64,000 nucleotides of DNA from Fimbriimonas sp. (GTDB lineage Bacteria; Armatimonadota; Fimbriimonadia; Fimbriimonadales; Fimbriimonadaceae): positions 1 to 64,000 of the forward strand of contig JARXAE010000025.1 in NCBI GenBank assembly GCA_029866005.1, read 5' to 3'. Within the stretch, counting starts at the first letter, position 1, and every line of letters begins with the position of its first letter. A program made the translations under genes and the position numbers. Shown piece after piece: positions 47,687-57,110 of this stretch. The notes below the pieces were generated by a model, which was given only the letters and a program-made list of their open reading frames with translations, made no database searches and had not been told where the DNA came from.

Positions 47687-48404
47687 CAATCTTTCGGAAA
47701 AGAGTCCTCCGGACTTAACTTCCAACAAAGTAACTGTCTCTAAGCAGGTCTCCGATGAGCAAGTCAAGGCTTATGAGCGAGACTTGACTTTCGGGGTTCA
47801 CAGCTTAACGTCACTTGATAGTTCTAGGCAACACTCAATGGCATTGCTGAGCATGATTAAGTCCGAGGATGAGCTCTCGAAAGCGAAGACCGATCAGCAC
47901 GGCTCTGAAGGTCAGCAAGCTACGGCCCCTCAGGAGCAACCGCCCAAGATTGATATTCGGCAAAGAATCAGAATACTTTTGACAGGGACAATCCCGGACC
48001 AACTCAAACTAAAACTGACGGATCCAAGAACCAGCGAGCGAAACTACTCTCTCTGGGAAAGGCTAAAATTTCTCTTCAACGGAATCGCACCCGATGTCCA
48101 CCCGTTGCTATCACAAAGTCACCCTGAACTCGTTCGCCGATTTCTCGCTTTAGAGGCCGAGCTTCAGGTAAGCATTCGCAAAGTTAGTTTCAATGACAAT
48201 CGGAGTGAGCGCATTGCTCGTGCCCTCCTAACCACAGCCGTATCGGTGGCAACCTTGATCCCAACCTATTTGATTGTTCAGTATTGCATCAAGGACGGGT
48301 CCAGCGTTGAAAAGATTAAGCCTTTGCTGACCTTTGCCGGCGGTAGCTTACTAGCCACGTTCGGTATTGTGTTAGGCTACTACTTTTCTAAAGGAAAGAA
48401 TTGA
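47664..48404 (+). CDS. uncharacterised protein with C-terminal two-TM hairpin, candidate partner of the Panacea protein
   Basis: ORF caller starts at TTG 47784, but the frame is open back to a stop at 47646-47648. CTG at 47664 sits 8 nt after AGGAG (47651-47655). C-terminus ALLTTAVSVATLIPTYLIVQYC and LLTFAGGSLLATFGIVLGYYFSKGKN. Confidence 0.6.
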   Translation: MTSSNDFNNLSEKSPPDLTSNKVTVSKQVSDEQVKAYERDLTFGVHSLTSLDSSRQHSMALLSMIKSEDELSKAKTDQHGSEGQQATAPQEQPPKIDIRQRIRILLTGTIPDQLKLKLTDPRTSERNYSLWERLKFLFNGIAPDVHPLLSQSHPELVRRFLALEAELQVSIRKVSFNDNRSERIARALLTTAVSVATLIPTYLIVQYCIKDGSSVEKIKPLLTFAGGSLLATFGIVLGYYFSKGKN

Positions 48405-48468
48405 AGTGGCCCACCCAACTCACTAAGGGTGTATCATCATTCCCACACGTCTCGGAGTTGTTAAGAAA

Positions 48469-49596
48469 TTGGGAAGCGCATATACACCTGGATTGACCGT
48501 TAGTGGCGACATCGTTGTCCGCCGCACCCGCCGCCTGCCGATCAAAGGCGAGGTTTTGGTGGGCATTGGCGACATGGTGGAGCCGACGACTCCCATTGCT
48601 CGGGCATTGCTTCCGGGGAACCTTCAGACGATGCGAATTGCCGATCCACTCGGAGTTGAGCCGAAAGACGCGATGGCGTTTATGATTGTCAAGGTCGGCG
48701 ATCCTATCGAGAAAGGCGACCTGGTTGCGACCGGCAAGAAGCTATTTGGGATTTTTAAGGCTCCGACGGCGGTGTCGGAGCACACGGGAACGGTTGAGAG
48801 CTATAGCGACATCACTGGTAATGCCCTGATTCGTGAGCCATCGATTCCCATCGACATGAATGCCTATATCAAGGGCAAAGTCGCCGAAGTTCTTCCTCAG
48901 GAAGGGGCAATTATCGAGACTCGCTGTGCCATGGTGCAGGGGATTTTTGGCGTCGGTGGAGAGCGGCAGGGTTCGCTACGCCAGGCGGTTTCTTCTCCTG
49001 ATGAAGTGCTCGACGAAAATCACATTCTGGATTCGGATGCCGGCAAGATTTTGGTGGGTGGCGCTGGGATGACGGCGGCAGCGATCAAGCGGGCTTCGTC
49101 GGTTGGGGCTGCAGGAATCATTGCTGGTGGCATCAAAGACAGTGACTTGATTGAGTTCCTTGGCTACGACATCGGTGTTGCAATTACAGGCTCAGAGAAG
49201 ATCAATTTGACTCTCATGGTGACCGAGGGCTTCGGGTTCTTGCCGATGGCTTCGCGAACCTTTGAGCTTTTGAAATCGTTGGAAGGGCACGAGTGCTCGA
49301 TCAACGGAGCCACCCAGATTCGGGCGGGTGTTATCCGGCCCGAGTTGATCGTTCCAGAGCCGCGCACAACGGGTGAGGCGAGCAAGGAAGCGAAGATTCT
49401 TTCGCTCAATATCGGAACTCAGATTCGTGTGATTCGAGAGCCTTACTTCGGCTTGCTGGCGAACGTGACGGACTTGCCTGCGGAGCTCGTTACCCTGGAC
49501 TCCGGTACGCACGTTCGGGTTCTTCGAGCCAAGCTCAACAGCGGTGAAGAAGTGACGGTTCCGAGGGCCAACGTCGAGATTATTGCGGCTGGATAA
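48469..49596 (+). CDS. hypothetical protein with barrel-sandwich-like N-terminus and KOW-like C-terminal domain
   Basis: 375 aa; DPIEKGDLVATGKKLFGIFKAPTAVSEHTGTVESY; C-terminal GTQIRVIREPYFGLLANVTDLPAELVTLDSGTHVRVLRAKLNSGEEVTVPRANVEII. Confidence 0.65.
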   Translation: MGSAYTPGLTVSGDIVVRRTRRLPIKGEVLVGIGDMVEPTTPIARALLPGNLQTMRIADPLGVEPKDAMAFMIVKVGDPIEKGDLVATGKKLFGIFKAPTAVSEHTGTVESYSDITGNALIREPSIPIDMNAYIKGKVAEVLPQEGAIIETRCAMVQGIFGVGGERQGSLRQAVSSPDEVLDENHILDSDAGKILVGGAGMTAAAIKRASSVGAAGIIAGGIKDSDLIEFLGYDIGVAITGSEKINLTLMVTEGFGFLPMASRTFELLKSLEGHECSINGATQIRAGVIRPELIVPEPRTTGEASKEAKILSLNIGTQIRVIREPYFGLLANVTDLPAELVTLDSGTHVRVLRAKLNSGEEVTVPRANVEIIAAG

Positions 49597-49659
49597 TTCC
49601 CAGATTTTAACGATCTTTACTAAGCCTTAACATCTTCGCGCAAAACTTGCAGAGGAAAT

Positions 49660-50331
49660 ATGACTCTACTGATTGTTGACGATGAGCCGGCGATCTCCGA
49701 AACTTTGGAAGCAAAGTTCCGACGAGAGGGATACACCACTTTTACTGCTGATAGCGCAGAAGACGGCATGCGACTCTTTAAGAAGGTCAAGCCGGATCTG
49801 GTTATTCTTGACATCATGTTGCCAAACCGGTCGGGCTTTGACTTTTGCCGAGCCGTGCGAAAGGACAACCAGACTCCAATCATTTTTGTATCCGCAAGGG
49901 CCGATGAGGAAGACCGCGTCCGTGGTCTAGAGATGGGAGCTGATGACTATGTGGTCAAGCCGTTCAACATGGCAGAGCTTGCGGCCAGAGTGAAGGCTAT
50001 TTTGCGACGCGCCCAGGGCGAACCGACGAGTGAGCTCATTGAGCGCGGTGGATTGCTGATCGATCCTCGGACCCATGAGGCAAGCATCGATGGAAAGCCA
50101 ATGACTTTGTCGCCCAAAGAGTTTGCGCTCCTGCTGTTTTTGGCGAAGCACTCTGGTCAAGTGTTTACTCGAGAGGCCCTGCTGGACCGAGTTTGGGGCA
50201 AAGATGCTTATGTGACCTCTCGAACCGTCGATGTTCATATTCGATGGCTCCGAACCAGAATTGAGCCAGACCCGAACGTTCCCGAGAAACTCGTGACCGT
50301 CCGGGGTGTTGGCTACAAGTTCATGGGTTAA
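49660..50331 (+). CDS. OmpR/PhoB-family DNA-binding response regulator
   Basis: 223 aa; LLIVDDEPAISETLEAKFRREGY, DIMLPNRSGFDFC, C-terminal winged helix LSPKEFALLLFLAKHSGQVFTREALLDRVWG...SRTVDVHIRWLRTRIEPDP. Confidence 0.95.
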   Translation: MTLLIVDDEPAISETLEAKFRREGYTTFTADSAEDGMRLFKKVKPDLVILDIMLPNRSGFDFCRAVRKDNQTPIIFVSARADEEDRVRGLEMGADDYVVKPFNMAELAARVKAILRRAQGEPTSELIERGGLLIDPRTHEASIDGKPMTLSPKEFALLLFLAKHSGQVFTREALLDRVWGKDAYVTSRTVDVHIRWLRTRIEPDPNVPEKLVTVRGVGYKFMG

Positions 50332-50957
50332 GCTGACTTGCGTCGGCGTCGGAGGAGGACTAGTGAACCCATTCCGAGAGCGGCAACCGTCATCGGTTCC
50401 GGAACTGCGGTCATCTGCGATTGTCCGCCTGCTCCGGTGGACCCGAAGAAGGTGACGCCGTTCGTTGGGGTGGTGGAAAACGTCGCGTAGTATTGCGAAG
50501 CGAAGCCAAGAATTTCAGAGCTCACGTTTTGGGCTTTGAATCCAGCGCTGGACGCATCGAATGTAGCTCCACCATCATAAATGGCTTCCCACACCGCAAG
50601 CTGAAGGCCGGCTTGCTGGGCGGCGGTGGTAGCTCCCGCCTGGTTGTTTGCCAGAATCGTTCCTGCCTTGCCCAAGTTAGTGGTTGGGGACAGGGTGAGC
50701 TGGCTCACGTTGTAGCGGTTCGAAGCGCCGTTGAGTGTGGAGAGGGCTTCTCCACAGTAGGTGCTTAACGAGCCATTGCTTGAGCTGAAGTTGATCTGGC
50801 CGGCGTAGACCGACCTGAACGAGCTACCGTTCACCGAAATGGACGCCGTTGCCGCGTTCGGAAGGCTCATTCCAGTGTAGGTCAAGTCAATTGCCTCTGC
50901 CGAGCCTGAGATCATCAGACCGGCAGCCAAAATTGTCGGGAGGAGGAGATGTTTCAT
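50328..50957 (-). CDS. PEP-CTERM sorting domain-containing secreted protein
   Basis: Signal peptide MKHLLLPTILAAGLMISGSAEA; C-terminal AVPEPMTVAALGMGSLVLLRRRRKSA. Confidence 0.92.
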   Translation of the reverse strand: MKHLLLPTILAAGLMISGSAEAIDLTYTGMSLPNAATASISVNGSSFRSVYAGQINFSSSNGSLSTYCGEALSTLNGASNRYNVSQLTLSPTTNLGKAGTILANNQAGATTAAQQAGLQLAVWEAIYDGGATFDASSAGFKAQNVSSEILGFASQYYATFSTTPTNGVTFFGSTGAGGQSQMTAVPEPMTVAALGMGSLVLLRRRRKSA

Positions 50958-50959
50958 GT

Positions 50960-50992
50960 CTGTTCTGTGACTCGGTTTGAGTCACAGAACAG
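50960..50992. promoter_or_regulatory. 14-bp perfect palindrome adjacent to PEP-CTERM gene start codon
   Basis: ctgttctgtgactc-ggttt-gagtcacagaacag, 2 nt upstream of the minus-strand ATG (50957-50955). Confidence 0.75.
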
Positions 50993-51033
50993 GGTGCAAA
51001 TTTCGTGCCAGTGAGGCTAGCAGTGAAACTGGC

Positions 51034-52032
51034 TTAGTGATCCATGCCTGGCATGCGGAGGCTTCTTTCGATCTGATCGTCCGGGTCCGTGATGTCCATT
51101 TGAGCATCTCGCCAGAGCCAGCGCATCATGTCGGGAAGGATTTGACCGCCGAAGGCTCCACCGTGATTGTTGATGCCCCAGGTGTAGTTCAGGTCGTATC
51201 CTTTCTTTGTGAGTGCATCCTTCATGCGGACATTTTGGAGATACCAGTCCCAGGTTGCGTCGTACTTGCCGTTGCGGACGCCCCGAAGGTCGTTACGACC
51301 ATCGCAAAGGAAGACTCTTAGCGGCTTCTTCTTATCTTTCAGGATGATTTCCGGATACTGATGGCCGCCGCGAATGTTGGTGAACGAGCCAACGATACTG
51401 AGGACCTTTCGGAAAGAGTTGGGGCGGTGCCAGGCGACACCGAATGCGGCGATTGCACCGGAGCTGGTTCCCCCGATACCGCGTTGCTCGGGATCTTTGC
51501 TAATGCTGTAGGTCTTCTCGACTTCGGGGAGGATTTCGTCCGTAACGACTCGGGCGTACTTGTCGTCGAGCGCGTTGTACTCCTGTCCTCGATTAGTGAA
51601 ACCATCGCCCCAGCCGCGCTGGGCGGATGGTTCATCCTGCTGCGGAGTTCGGCCGGGATTGATGAAGATACCGAGCATCACTGGGATTTCGCGGCGGAAA
51701 ATGAGGTTGTCCATCACGACGCTGGCGCGGAAGCCGCCGTCGGGACCAACGTGAGCGTGACCATCTTGGAAGACCATGAGCGAGGCAGGCTTCTTGGCAT
51801 CGTACTGGGCGGGAACAAACACCCAATAGGTGTGCTGAGTGCCTGGGTAGGCGGTGCTGGGAAGCATGAATGGTCCCTTGATATCACCCTTTGGCACGCC
51901 CTCCTTAACTTGGGAGTCAGGTCCGAGCTTGTAGAAAGAGTCTGGGTTTGGCTTTGCGGCTTGGTTCTGAGCGACGACAAGGGTGGTGCCGACTCCGGCA
52001 AGGAATGCGAGGGCGACGATTCCGCTCTTCAT
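51034..52032 (-). CDS. enterochelin esterase-like alpha/beta hydrolase, secreted
   Basis: [22 protein letters not shown] signal; [78 protein letters not shown]. Confidence 0.88.
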   Translation of the reverse strand: MKSGIVALAFLAGVGTTLVVAQNQAAKPNPDSFYKLGPDSQVKEGVPKGDIKGPFMLPSTAYPGTQHTYWVFVPAQYDAKKPASLMVFQDGHAHVGPDGGFRASVVMDNLIFRREIPVMLGIFINPGRTPQQDEPSAQRGWGDGFTNRGQEYNALDDKYARVVTDEILPEVEKTYSISKDPEQRGIGGTSSGAIAAFGVAWHRPNSFRKVLSIVGSFTNIRGGHQYPEIILKDKKKPLRVFLCDGRNDLRGVRNGKYDATWDWYLQNVRMKDALTKKGYDLNYTWGINNHGGAFGGQILPDMMRWLWRDAQMDITDPDDQIERSLRMPGMDH

Positions 52033-52126
52033 GAAGGCTACGTTACCCCTAATTTGATGGAATCGACCCACTCGAAGATTTGAACCGCGACAAACAGATA
52101 CGTTCAGTAGTACAACATAGATCTCA

Positions 52127-53176
52127 ATGAGCTTCCCTACCCGTGCCTTTGCTGCCCAATCCTCTTCATCCCCTCTCGAACCATGGAGTCTCGAACGCAG
52201 GGCACTGGGGGCTGATGATGTTCTGATAGACATCTTGTTCTGTGGCGTCTGTCACAGCGATCTCCACCAAGCCCGCGATGAGTGGGGCGGTTCGCTGTTC
52301 CCGATGGTGCCTGGGCACGAGATTGTTGGTAAGGTTCTCTCGGTTGGCACCGGGGTGACGAAGTGGAAGGTTGGCGACACGGTCGGAGTTGGCGTCTTTG
52401 TTGATTCTTGTCGCGCTTGCCCTCAATGCCTTGCGGGTGAAGAGCAGTATTGCGATGAAGGAATGACGGCTACTTACAATGCGCAAGCGCGGGATGGTGG
52501 AGGACTCACCTTCGGTGGATACTCGACGCAGATCGTGATCCAAGAAGACTACATCGTTTCGATTCCCGAGGCCCTGCCATTGGACGCGGCGGCTCCGTTG
52601 CTTTGCGCGGGGATCACTACTTACTCGCCTCTGCGCTACTTCGGAGTGAAACCTGGAGATTCGGTCGCCGTGGTTGGTTTGGGCGGACTCGGTCACATGG
52701 GCGTGAAGTTTGCCAAAGCGTTTGGCGCTCACGTGACGGTGTTGAGCCACTCACCATCGAAGCGGGAAGCGGCTTTGGCGATGGGTGCGGACGATTTCAT
52801 CGCGACCGGCGATGAGGCGGTGTTCGCGGACAATCGCAAGAAATTTGATCTCATTCTCGATACCGTCTCGGCCGATCATGATCTGAACTCCTATTTGGGA
52901 TTGCTGAAGATCAACGGAACGATGGTCTTGGTCGGACTGCCCAACCCCTCGCCGGTGAGCGCATTCTCCCTGGTCGGAGGGCGTCGATCGCTTGCTGGTT
53001 CGATGATCGGTGGGATCAAAGAAACGCAGGAAATGCTCGATTTCTGTGCCGAGAAGGGCATCGTTTGTGACATTGAGGTGATCCCGATGGACTACATCAA
53101 CACGGCTTACGAGAGGATGCTCAAGAGCGATGTTCGATACCGGTTCGTCATCGATCTGGCCACGCTGAAGGGCTAA
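52127..53176 (+). CDS. zinc-dependent NAD(P)-alcohol dehydrogenase (YahK/CAD-like)
   Basis: 349 aa; [74 protein letters not shown]. Confidence 0.94.
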   Translation: MSFPTRAFAAQSSSSPLEPWSLERRALGADDVLIDILFCGVCHSDLHQARDEWGGSLFPMVPGHEIVGKVLSVGTGVTKWKVGDTVGVGVFVDSCRACPQCLAGEEQYCDEGMTATYNAQARDGGGLTFGGYSTQIVIQEDYIVSIPEALPLDAAAPLLCAGITTYSPLRYFGVKPGDSVAVVGLGGLGHMGVKFAKAFGAHVTVLSHSPSKREAALAMGADDFIATGDEAVFADNRKKFDLILDTVSADHDLNSYLGLLKINGTMVLVGLPNPSPVSAFSLVGGRRSLAGSMIGGIKETQEMLDFCAEKGIVCDIEVIPMDYINTAYERMLKSDVRYRFVIDLATLKG

Positions 53177-53177
53177 G

Positions 53178-53918
53178 TCAGTTCTTGAGGACACGGTTCT
53201 TAAGAGCCTGGGCGATCTTCTGAGCCGTGTCCGTTACCGTAGCTTTTGAGCGATAATCTGCGCCGACTTCGATTTGAAGGGCATTGATTCCTCTTTCGGA
53301 GCTTGCCCCGTATGTCCTGGTGATCCAACCTCCATCGAAACTGGGGTGCTCTTTTTCTTCGGCGTTCTCCGCTTTGGGTTGGAACTTGAGCCCAGCACGT
53401 TCTAGCTCTCCAAGGAATCCGGTGGGCTCGATCAGATCTCTCAGCGAGTCTCGCTTCAGCGATCGCAGGTTTGCGGTTCCGCGAAAGATCAGATCTTTCG
53501 TATTACCTTGGGAGTGAAAATCGAGGAGGAGAGCTCCGGGCTCGGAGCGGCTGGCGTCTACTGCCTGCCGAAGAGCGTCGTGGTAGCGGCGATGAACCGC
53601 CTTTCCGGAATCACTTTCGGTACCGTGCTCCAAGGGGCGGTTCGCATCGACGTATTTCCGACTGAACTTTGCGACGATGAGCCATGGCTTTTTGCCGGTG
53701 AGCTTTTCGAGTTCTTTGGCGGTTTCTTCCGCGAGTTTGTCTGAGTTGGTGTCGAGGACTGTGACGAATTGGGGAAGGGATTTGTTGGTTCGGAGCGGGC
53801 AATCAGGGATTGAGAGGCGCCCTCCGTGGGGGGCAGAGATAACAATTGGGAGCTCGCCTTTCTGAATGACGATCAAAGGATCGTCATTCAAAAGGAGTAA
53901 GGCGGCGAGCTGGAGCAT
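53178..53918 (-). CDS. N-formylglutamate amidohydrolase-like protein
   Basis: 246 aa; PIVISAPHGGRLSIPDCP, FSRKYVDANRP, LLLDFHSQG. Confidence 0.75.
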   Translation of the reverse strand: MLQLAALLLLNDDPLIVIQKGELPIVISAPHGGRLSIPDCPLRTNKSLPQFVTVLDTNSDKLAEETAKELEKLTGKKPWLIVAKFSRKYVDANRPLEHGTESDSGKAVHRRYHDALRQAVDASRSEPGALLLDFHSQGNTKDLIFRGTANLRSLKRDSLRDLIEPTGFLGELERAGLKFQPKAENAEEKEHPSFDGGWITRTYGASSERGINALQIEVGADYRSKATVTDTAQKIAQALKNRVLKN

Positions 53919-53920
53919 GT

Positions 53921-56900
53921 TTAGACCCTCAGTTTGAGCGTGATGATCTCGAATGGTTTGTAGTCGAATTGGACGGCTCCGTCTTCGATTTCCAGCTCAC
54001 CCATCTCGGTCTCTTCTAGGTTGCACAGCTGAGCGCCCAGGATTGGCCTGAGAGAGCGAAGTTCGGCGGTACCACGGGTGTTGTGGCACTCGTACACTCT
54101 TACAATCAGGTCGTTCGAGTCTTCTGCCTTTTTGACGGTTTCGATGACGATGTTGGGGTTGTCGCAACTGACCAGCTGAGGAAGCATTGCCGCCGTGCCG
54201 GTGCTCGGGTCCAAAGGTGCAGAGCGCATCGGTGCATTGAGCGCGTAGGCTGATCGAACGACATCGGCGTACTGGTGCGGACCGAAGTGGGGCATCAGGA
54301 CATAGGTGAACTTGTGGATGCCCATATCGCACTCGGGATCCGGGGCCTTTGGAGCACGAAGCAGGGACATTCGCATGACGTTCTGGTGGACGTCATGCCC
54401 GTACTTCCCGTCATTCAGCAAGGCGACACCGAGGTCGCCCTCACTCACATCAATCCATTTTTGGGCGCAGACCTCAAAGCGAGCCATGTCCCAGGTTGTG
54501 TTGTAATGGGTTGGTCGCTCGACGCTTCCGAATTGAATTTCGTAGGTCGCGCGAGCGGCGTTGACATTCAACGGAAAGGCGACTTTGAGAAGTTTGTCGT
54601 CTTCGTGCCAGTCAATTTCGGTGTCAAAACGGATGCCTGGGGTCGGCCCGAGACTGATCCGTTGCTTTATCGTCGACTTGCTGAACTTCTTGATGATTTC
54701 AACGGCAACTCGGACGGGGCCACGCTCCACGATCTCGAAGCTTTCGCTTTTAAGGAGGTCTTGAGCAGTTTCGTAGGCGAAGACGTCAACGTCCCATGCG
54801 CTCCAGAAAAGGGGCTGGTCATCGAAGAGCTGGAAAACATTGGCGAGCTTGCCTGGCTCGATGAATTCGGTGCCGTCTTCGATGCTCTGGATCGAGCTGA
54901 TGTTGCCATTAACATCGAAGCGAACGCTCCATTGGTCGTTTTCGATTTTGCGACCACTACCCTTAAGGCGGTACTTAGTGGTTGGGCTGGCGTCTGTGAA
55001 GTCGGCGGCGGCGACAGAACCTTGGGCGGCAAGAGGGGTTGGAAAGATGAGTTCTCCCTCCAACTTTTGGACGGGAAAAATCTCGTCTCCGCAGATGATA
55101 CTGTTCGGGGTTGCCTCACCCGTCCAGGGCACTGAGCCTTGAGTTTGGACGGTTGTGTTCTGGAAAATGGCGTGAGGATGCTTCATCTCCGCTGTGGCCA
55201 ATTTGTCACCGATTTCTTTGAGGGCGGCGGAGACGAGAGTATTACCGGCTTCGGTCACCTTCTCGTAGTCGACTTTTGAATCTCGGTAGACCTCTTGGAC
55301 CGATGAACCCGGAATGATGTCGTGGAACTGGTTCAACAGCACAAGCTTCCAAGCCGCCTCCAATTCTTTGGATGGGTACTTATTGGGGAAGCTAGCGGTG
55401 AAGGAGTTGAGCCACTCGGCATCTCGGAGCAGAAACTCGCACTCGCGGTTCGACTTCTTGTTCGCTGCTTGGGAGGTGTAGGTTCCTCGGTGGAGTTCAA
55501 GATAAAGCTCTCCAACCCAGGTCATCAGATCTTTTGACTTGGCTTTGGCTTCTCGGAAGAAGTCAATCGCCCGCTTTCCAGACATGACTTCGGGATAATT
55601 GGGGGCTAACCGACCCCGGCGAATGAACTCGAGATGACGCTCGGTTGGACCGCCGCCGCCGTCACCATGACCAAACACATAGAGCGACTGGTCTGCTCGG
55701 GCGTGGTCCTTGTAGTTCTTAACCGAGTAGACGACTTCCTTGGGTTCTGCCGATGCGTTGTAGGTATCGGCAGGCGGGAAGTGGGACCAAACCCGGGTGC
55801 CGTCAATTCCTTGCCACCAGAACGTGTGGTGCGGAAACTTGTTGAACTGGTTCCAACTGATTTTCTGGGTGAGGAAGTAGTCAATATTGAACTTGCTCAG
55901 GATCTGAGGGAGGGCGGCGGAGTAGCCGAAGACGTCGGGGAGCCACATGTCCTTGGTGGTGTATCCGAAGTGCTTGCGGAAGTATCGCTTGCCGTAGAGA
56001 AACTGGCGGATGAGGGATTCGGCGCCGGTGAGGTTACAGTCGGCTTCGACCCACATGGAGCCAACAGGCTCCCACTGACCCCGGGCGACGGCTTCTTTGA
56101 CGCGCTTGAAGAGCTTGGGATATTCGAGCTCGAGCCACTCGTATTGGCTTGCTTGGCTGTGAACGAAAACGTATTCTGGGTACCGCTCCATCAGGCTGAG
56201 CTGGGTTGAGGTCGTATGAGCCATCTTCTTCTTAGTGATGTCGATGGGCCAGAGCCAGGCGGTGTCGAGGTGGGCGTGACCGACGGGATAGATGGCGTGT
56301 TTGAACTCGCCGTTGAGGCTGCCGAGGGCGTCTTTGATGATTTTCCTTGCCCGAGGAATGCTCTCCATTTCCTCTTTAACCCAGGTGTTGATCACTTCGT
56401 TGAGGGCACGAAGGACGGTTGCATAGCCGGGATCATCCGACTGGTAGGTCTCGAGGAGACTGAGGCAAAAGTCAACGTCGAAGTGCAGGGCTTTGACTTC
56501 GGGGCGGACGATCTTCAGGTAGGCGAATTCAACTTTTTCGACTTCCTGTTCCCGTGGGAGTTCCTTGAGGTGAACCCGGCACTGAGGGTTCTTTGTGTAG
56601 GCTTCGAGAATGTATTCGACGGATTCGCCGCCTTTGACAGGGCCATCGGTGGGGAGGGTACCGCCGGTTAGGAAGCCAAAGTCAGTGTGCTTGTAGTCGA
56701 TACCTCGGTAGGGGCTGTTATCTTTCCAGAGCGTGCGTTCGCTTCCAATTTCGGCGTGGACGACAACGCTTTGACCTGCCCAAGCTTTGGGAACTTTGCC
56801 GCTGAGACGGAACCAGAAGGTGGTGTATGCGGGCCCATAGCCGAAACCCGGGCCGACCTCTTCCCAGTTCCCTGCAAGCGCTTCCTTTTGGTCCTTCGCA

Positions 56901-57016
56901 GGATGCCGATTGATTTCGATTTTCAGATCAACCTGATCGCCGTAGATAAGGGGCTCGAGTGTATTGACGAGGAACTGCGAGACGCGACGGCGGGTGAGAT
57001 CGGAGTGCTTGAGCAT
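53921..57016 (-). CDS. alpha-mannosidase (GH38)
   Basis: 1031 aa; YPVGHAHLDTAWLWPI, YVFVHSQASQYEWLE, GSMWVEADCNLTGAESLIRQFLYGKRYF, MWLPDVFGYSAALPQILSK. Confidence 0.96.
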   Translation of the reverse strand: MLKHSDLTRRRVSQFLVNTLEPLIYGDQVDLKIEINRHPAKDQKEALAGNWEEVGPGFGYGPAYTTFWFRLSGKVPKAWAGQSVVVHAEIGSERTLWKDNSPYRGIDYKHTDFGFLTGGTLPTDGPVKGGESVEYILEAYTKNPQCRVHLKELPREQEVEKVEFAYLKIVRPEVKALHFDVDFCLSLLETYQSDDPGYATVLRALNEVINTWVKEEMESIPRARKIIKDALGSLNGEFKHAIYPVGHAHLDTAWLWPIDITKKKMAHTTSTQLSLMERYPEYVFVHSQASQYEWLELEYPKLFKRVKEAVARGQWEPVGSMWVEADCNLTGAESLIRQFLYGKRYFRKHFGYTTKDMWLPDVFGYSAALPQILSKFNIDYFLTQKISWNQFNKFPHHTFWWQGIDGTRVWSHFPPADTYNASAEPKEVVYSVKNYKDHARADQSLYVFGHGDGGGGPTERHLEFIRRGRLAPNYPEVMSGKRAIDFFREAKAKSKDLMTWVGELYLELHRGTYTSQAANKKSNRECEFLLRDAEWLNSFTASFPNKYPSKELEAAWKLVLLNQFHDIIPGSSVQEVYRDSKVDYEKVTEAGNTLVSAALKEIGDKLATAEMKHPHAIFQNTTVQTQGSVPWTGEATPNSIICGDEIFPVQKLEGELIFPTPLAAQGSVAAADFTDASPTTKYRLKGSGRKIENDQWSVRFDVNGNISSIQSIEDGTEFIEPGKLANVFQLFDDQPLFWSAWDVDVFAYETAQDLLKSESFEIVERGPVRVAVEIIKKFSKSTIKQRISLGPTPGIRFDTEIDWHEDDKLLKVAFPLNVNAARATYEIQFGSVERPTHYNTTWDMARFEVCAQKWIDVSEGDLGVALLNDGKYGHDVHQNVMRMSLLRAPKAPDPECDMGIHKFTYVLMPHFGPHQYADVVRSAYALNAPMRSAPLDPSTGTAAMLPQLVSCDNPNIVIETVKKAEDSNDLIVRVYECHNTRGTAELRSLRPILGAQLCNLEETEMGELEIEDGAVQFDYKPFEIITLKLRV

Positions 57017-57110
57017 CGGTTTTCAGAAAGTCTACTTTGGTGTCCGGTGGAGGAGCCTCGTTTTTTGGAATTCTAACATTGGACAACCTAGTCAGATCCA
57101 AGTTGCGGAG

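Noticed and set aside
54275-56671. Plus-strand ORFs 54275..55135, 55634..56209, 56216..56671
   Set aside because: Antisense to the GH38 alpha-mannosidase.
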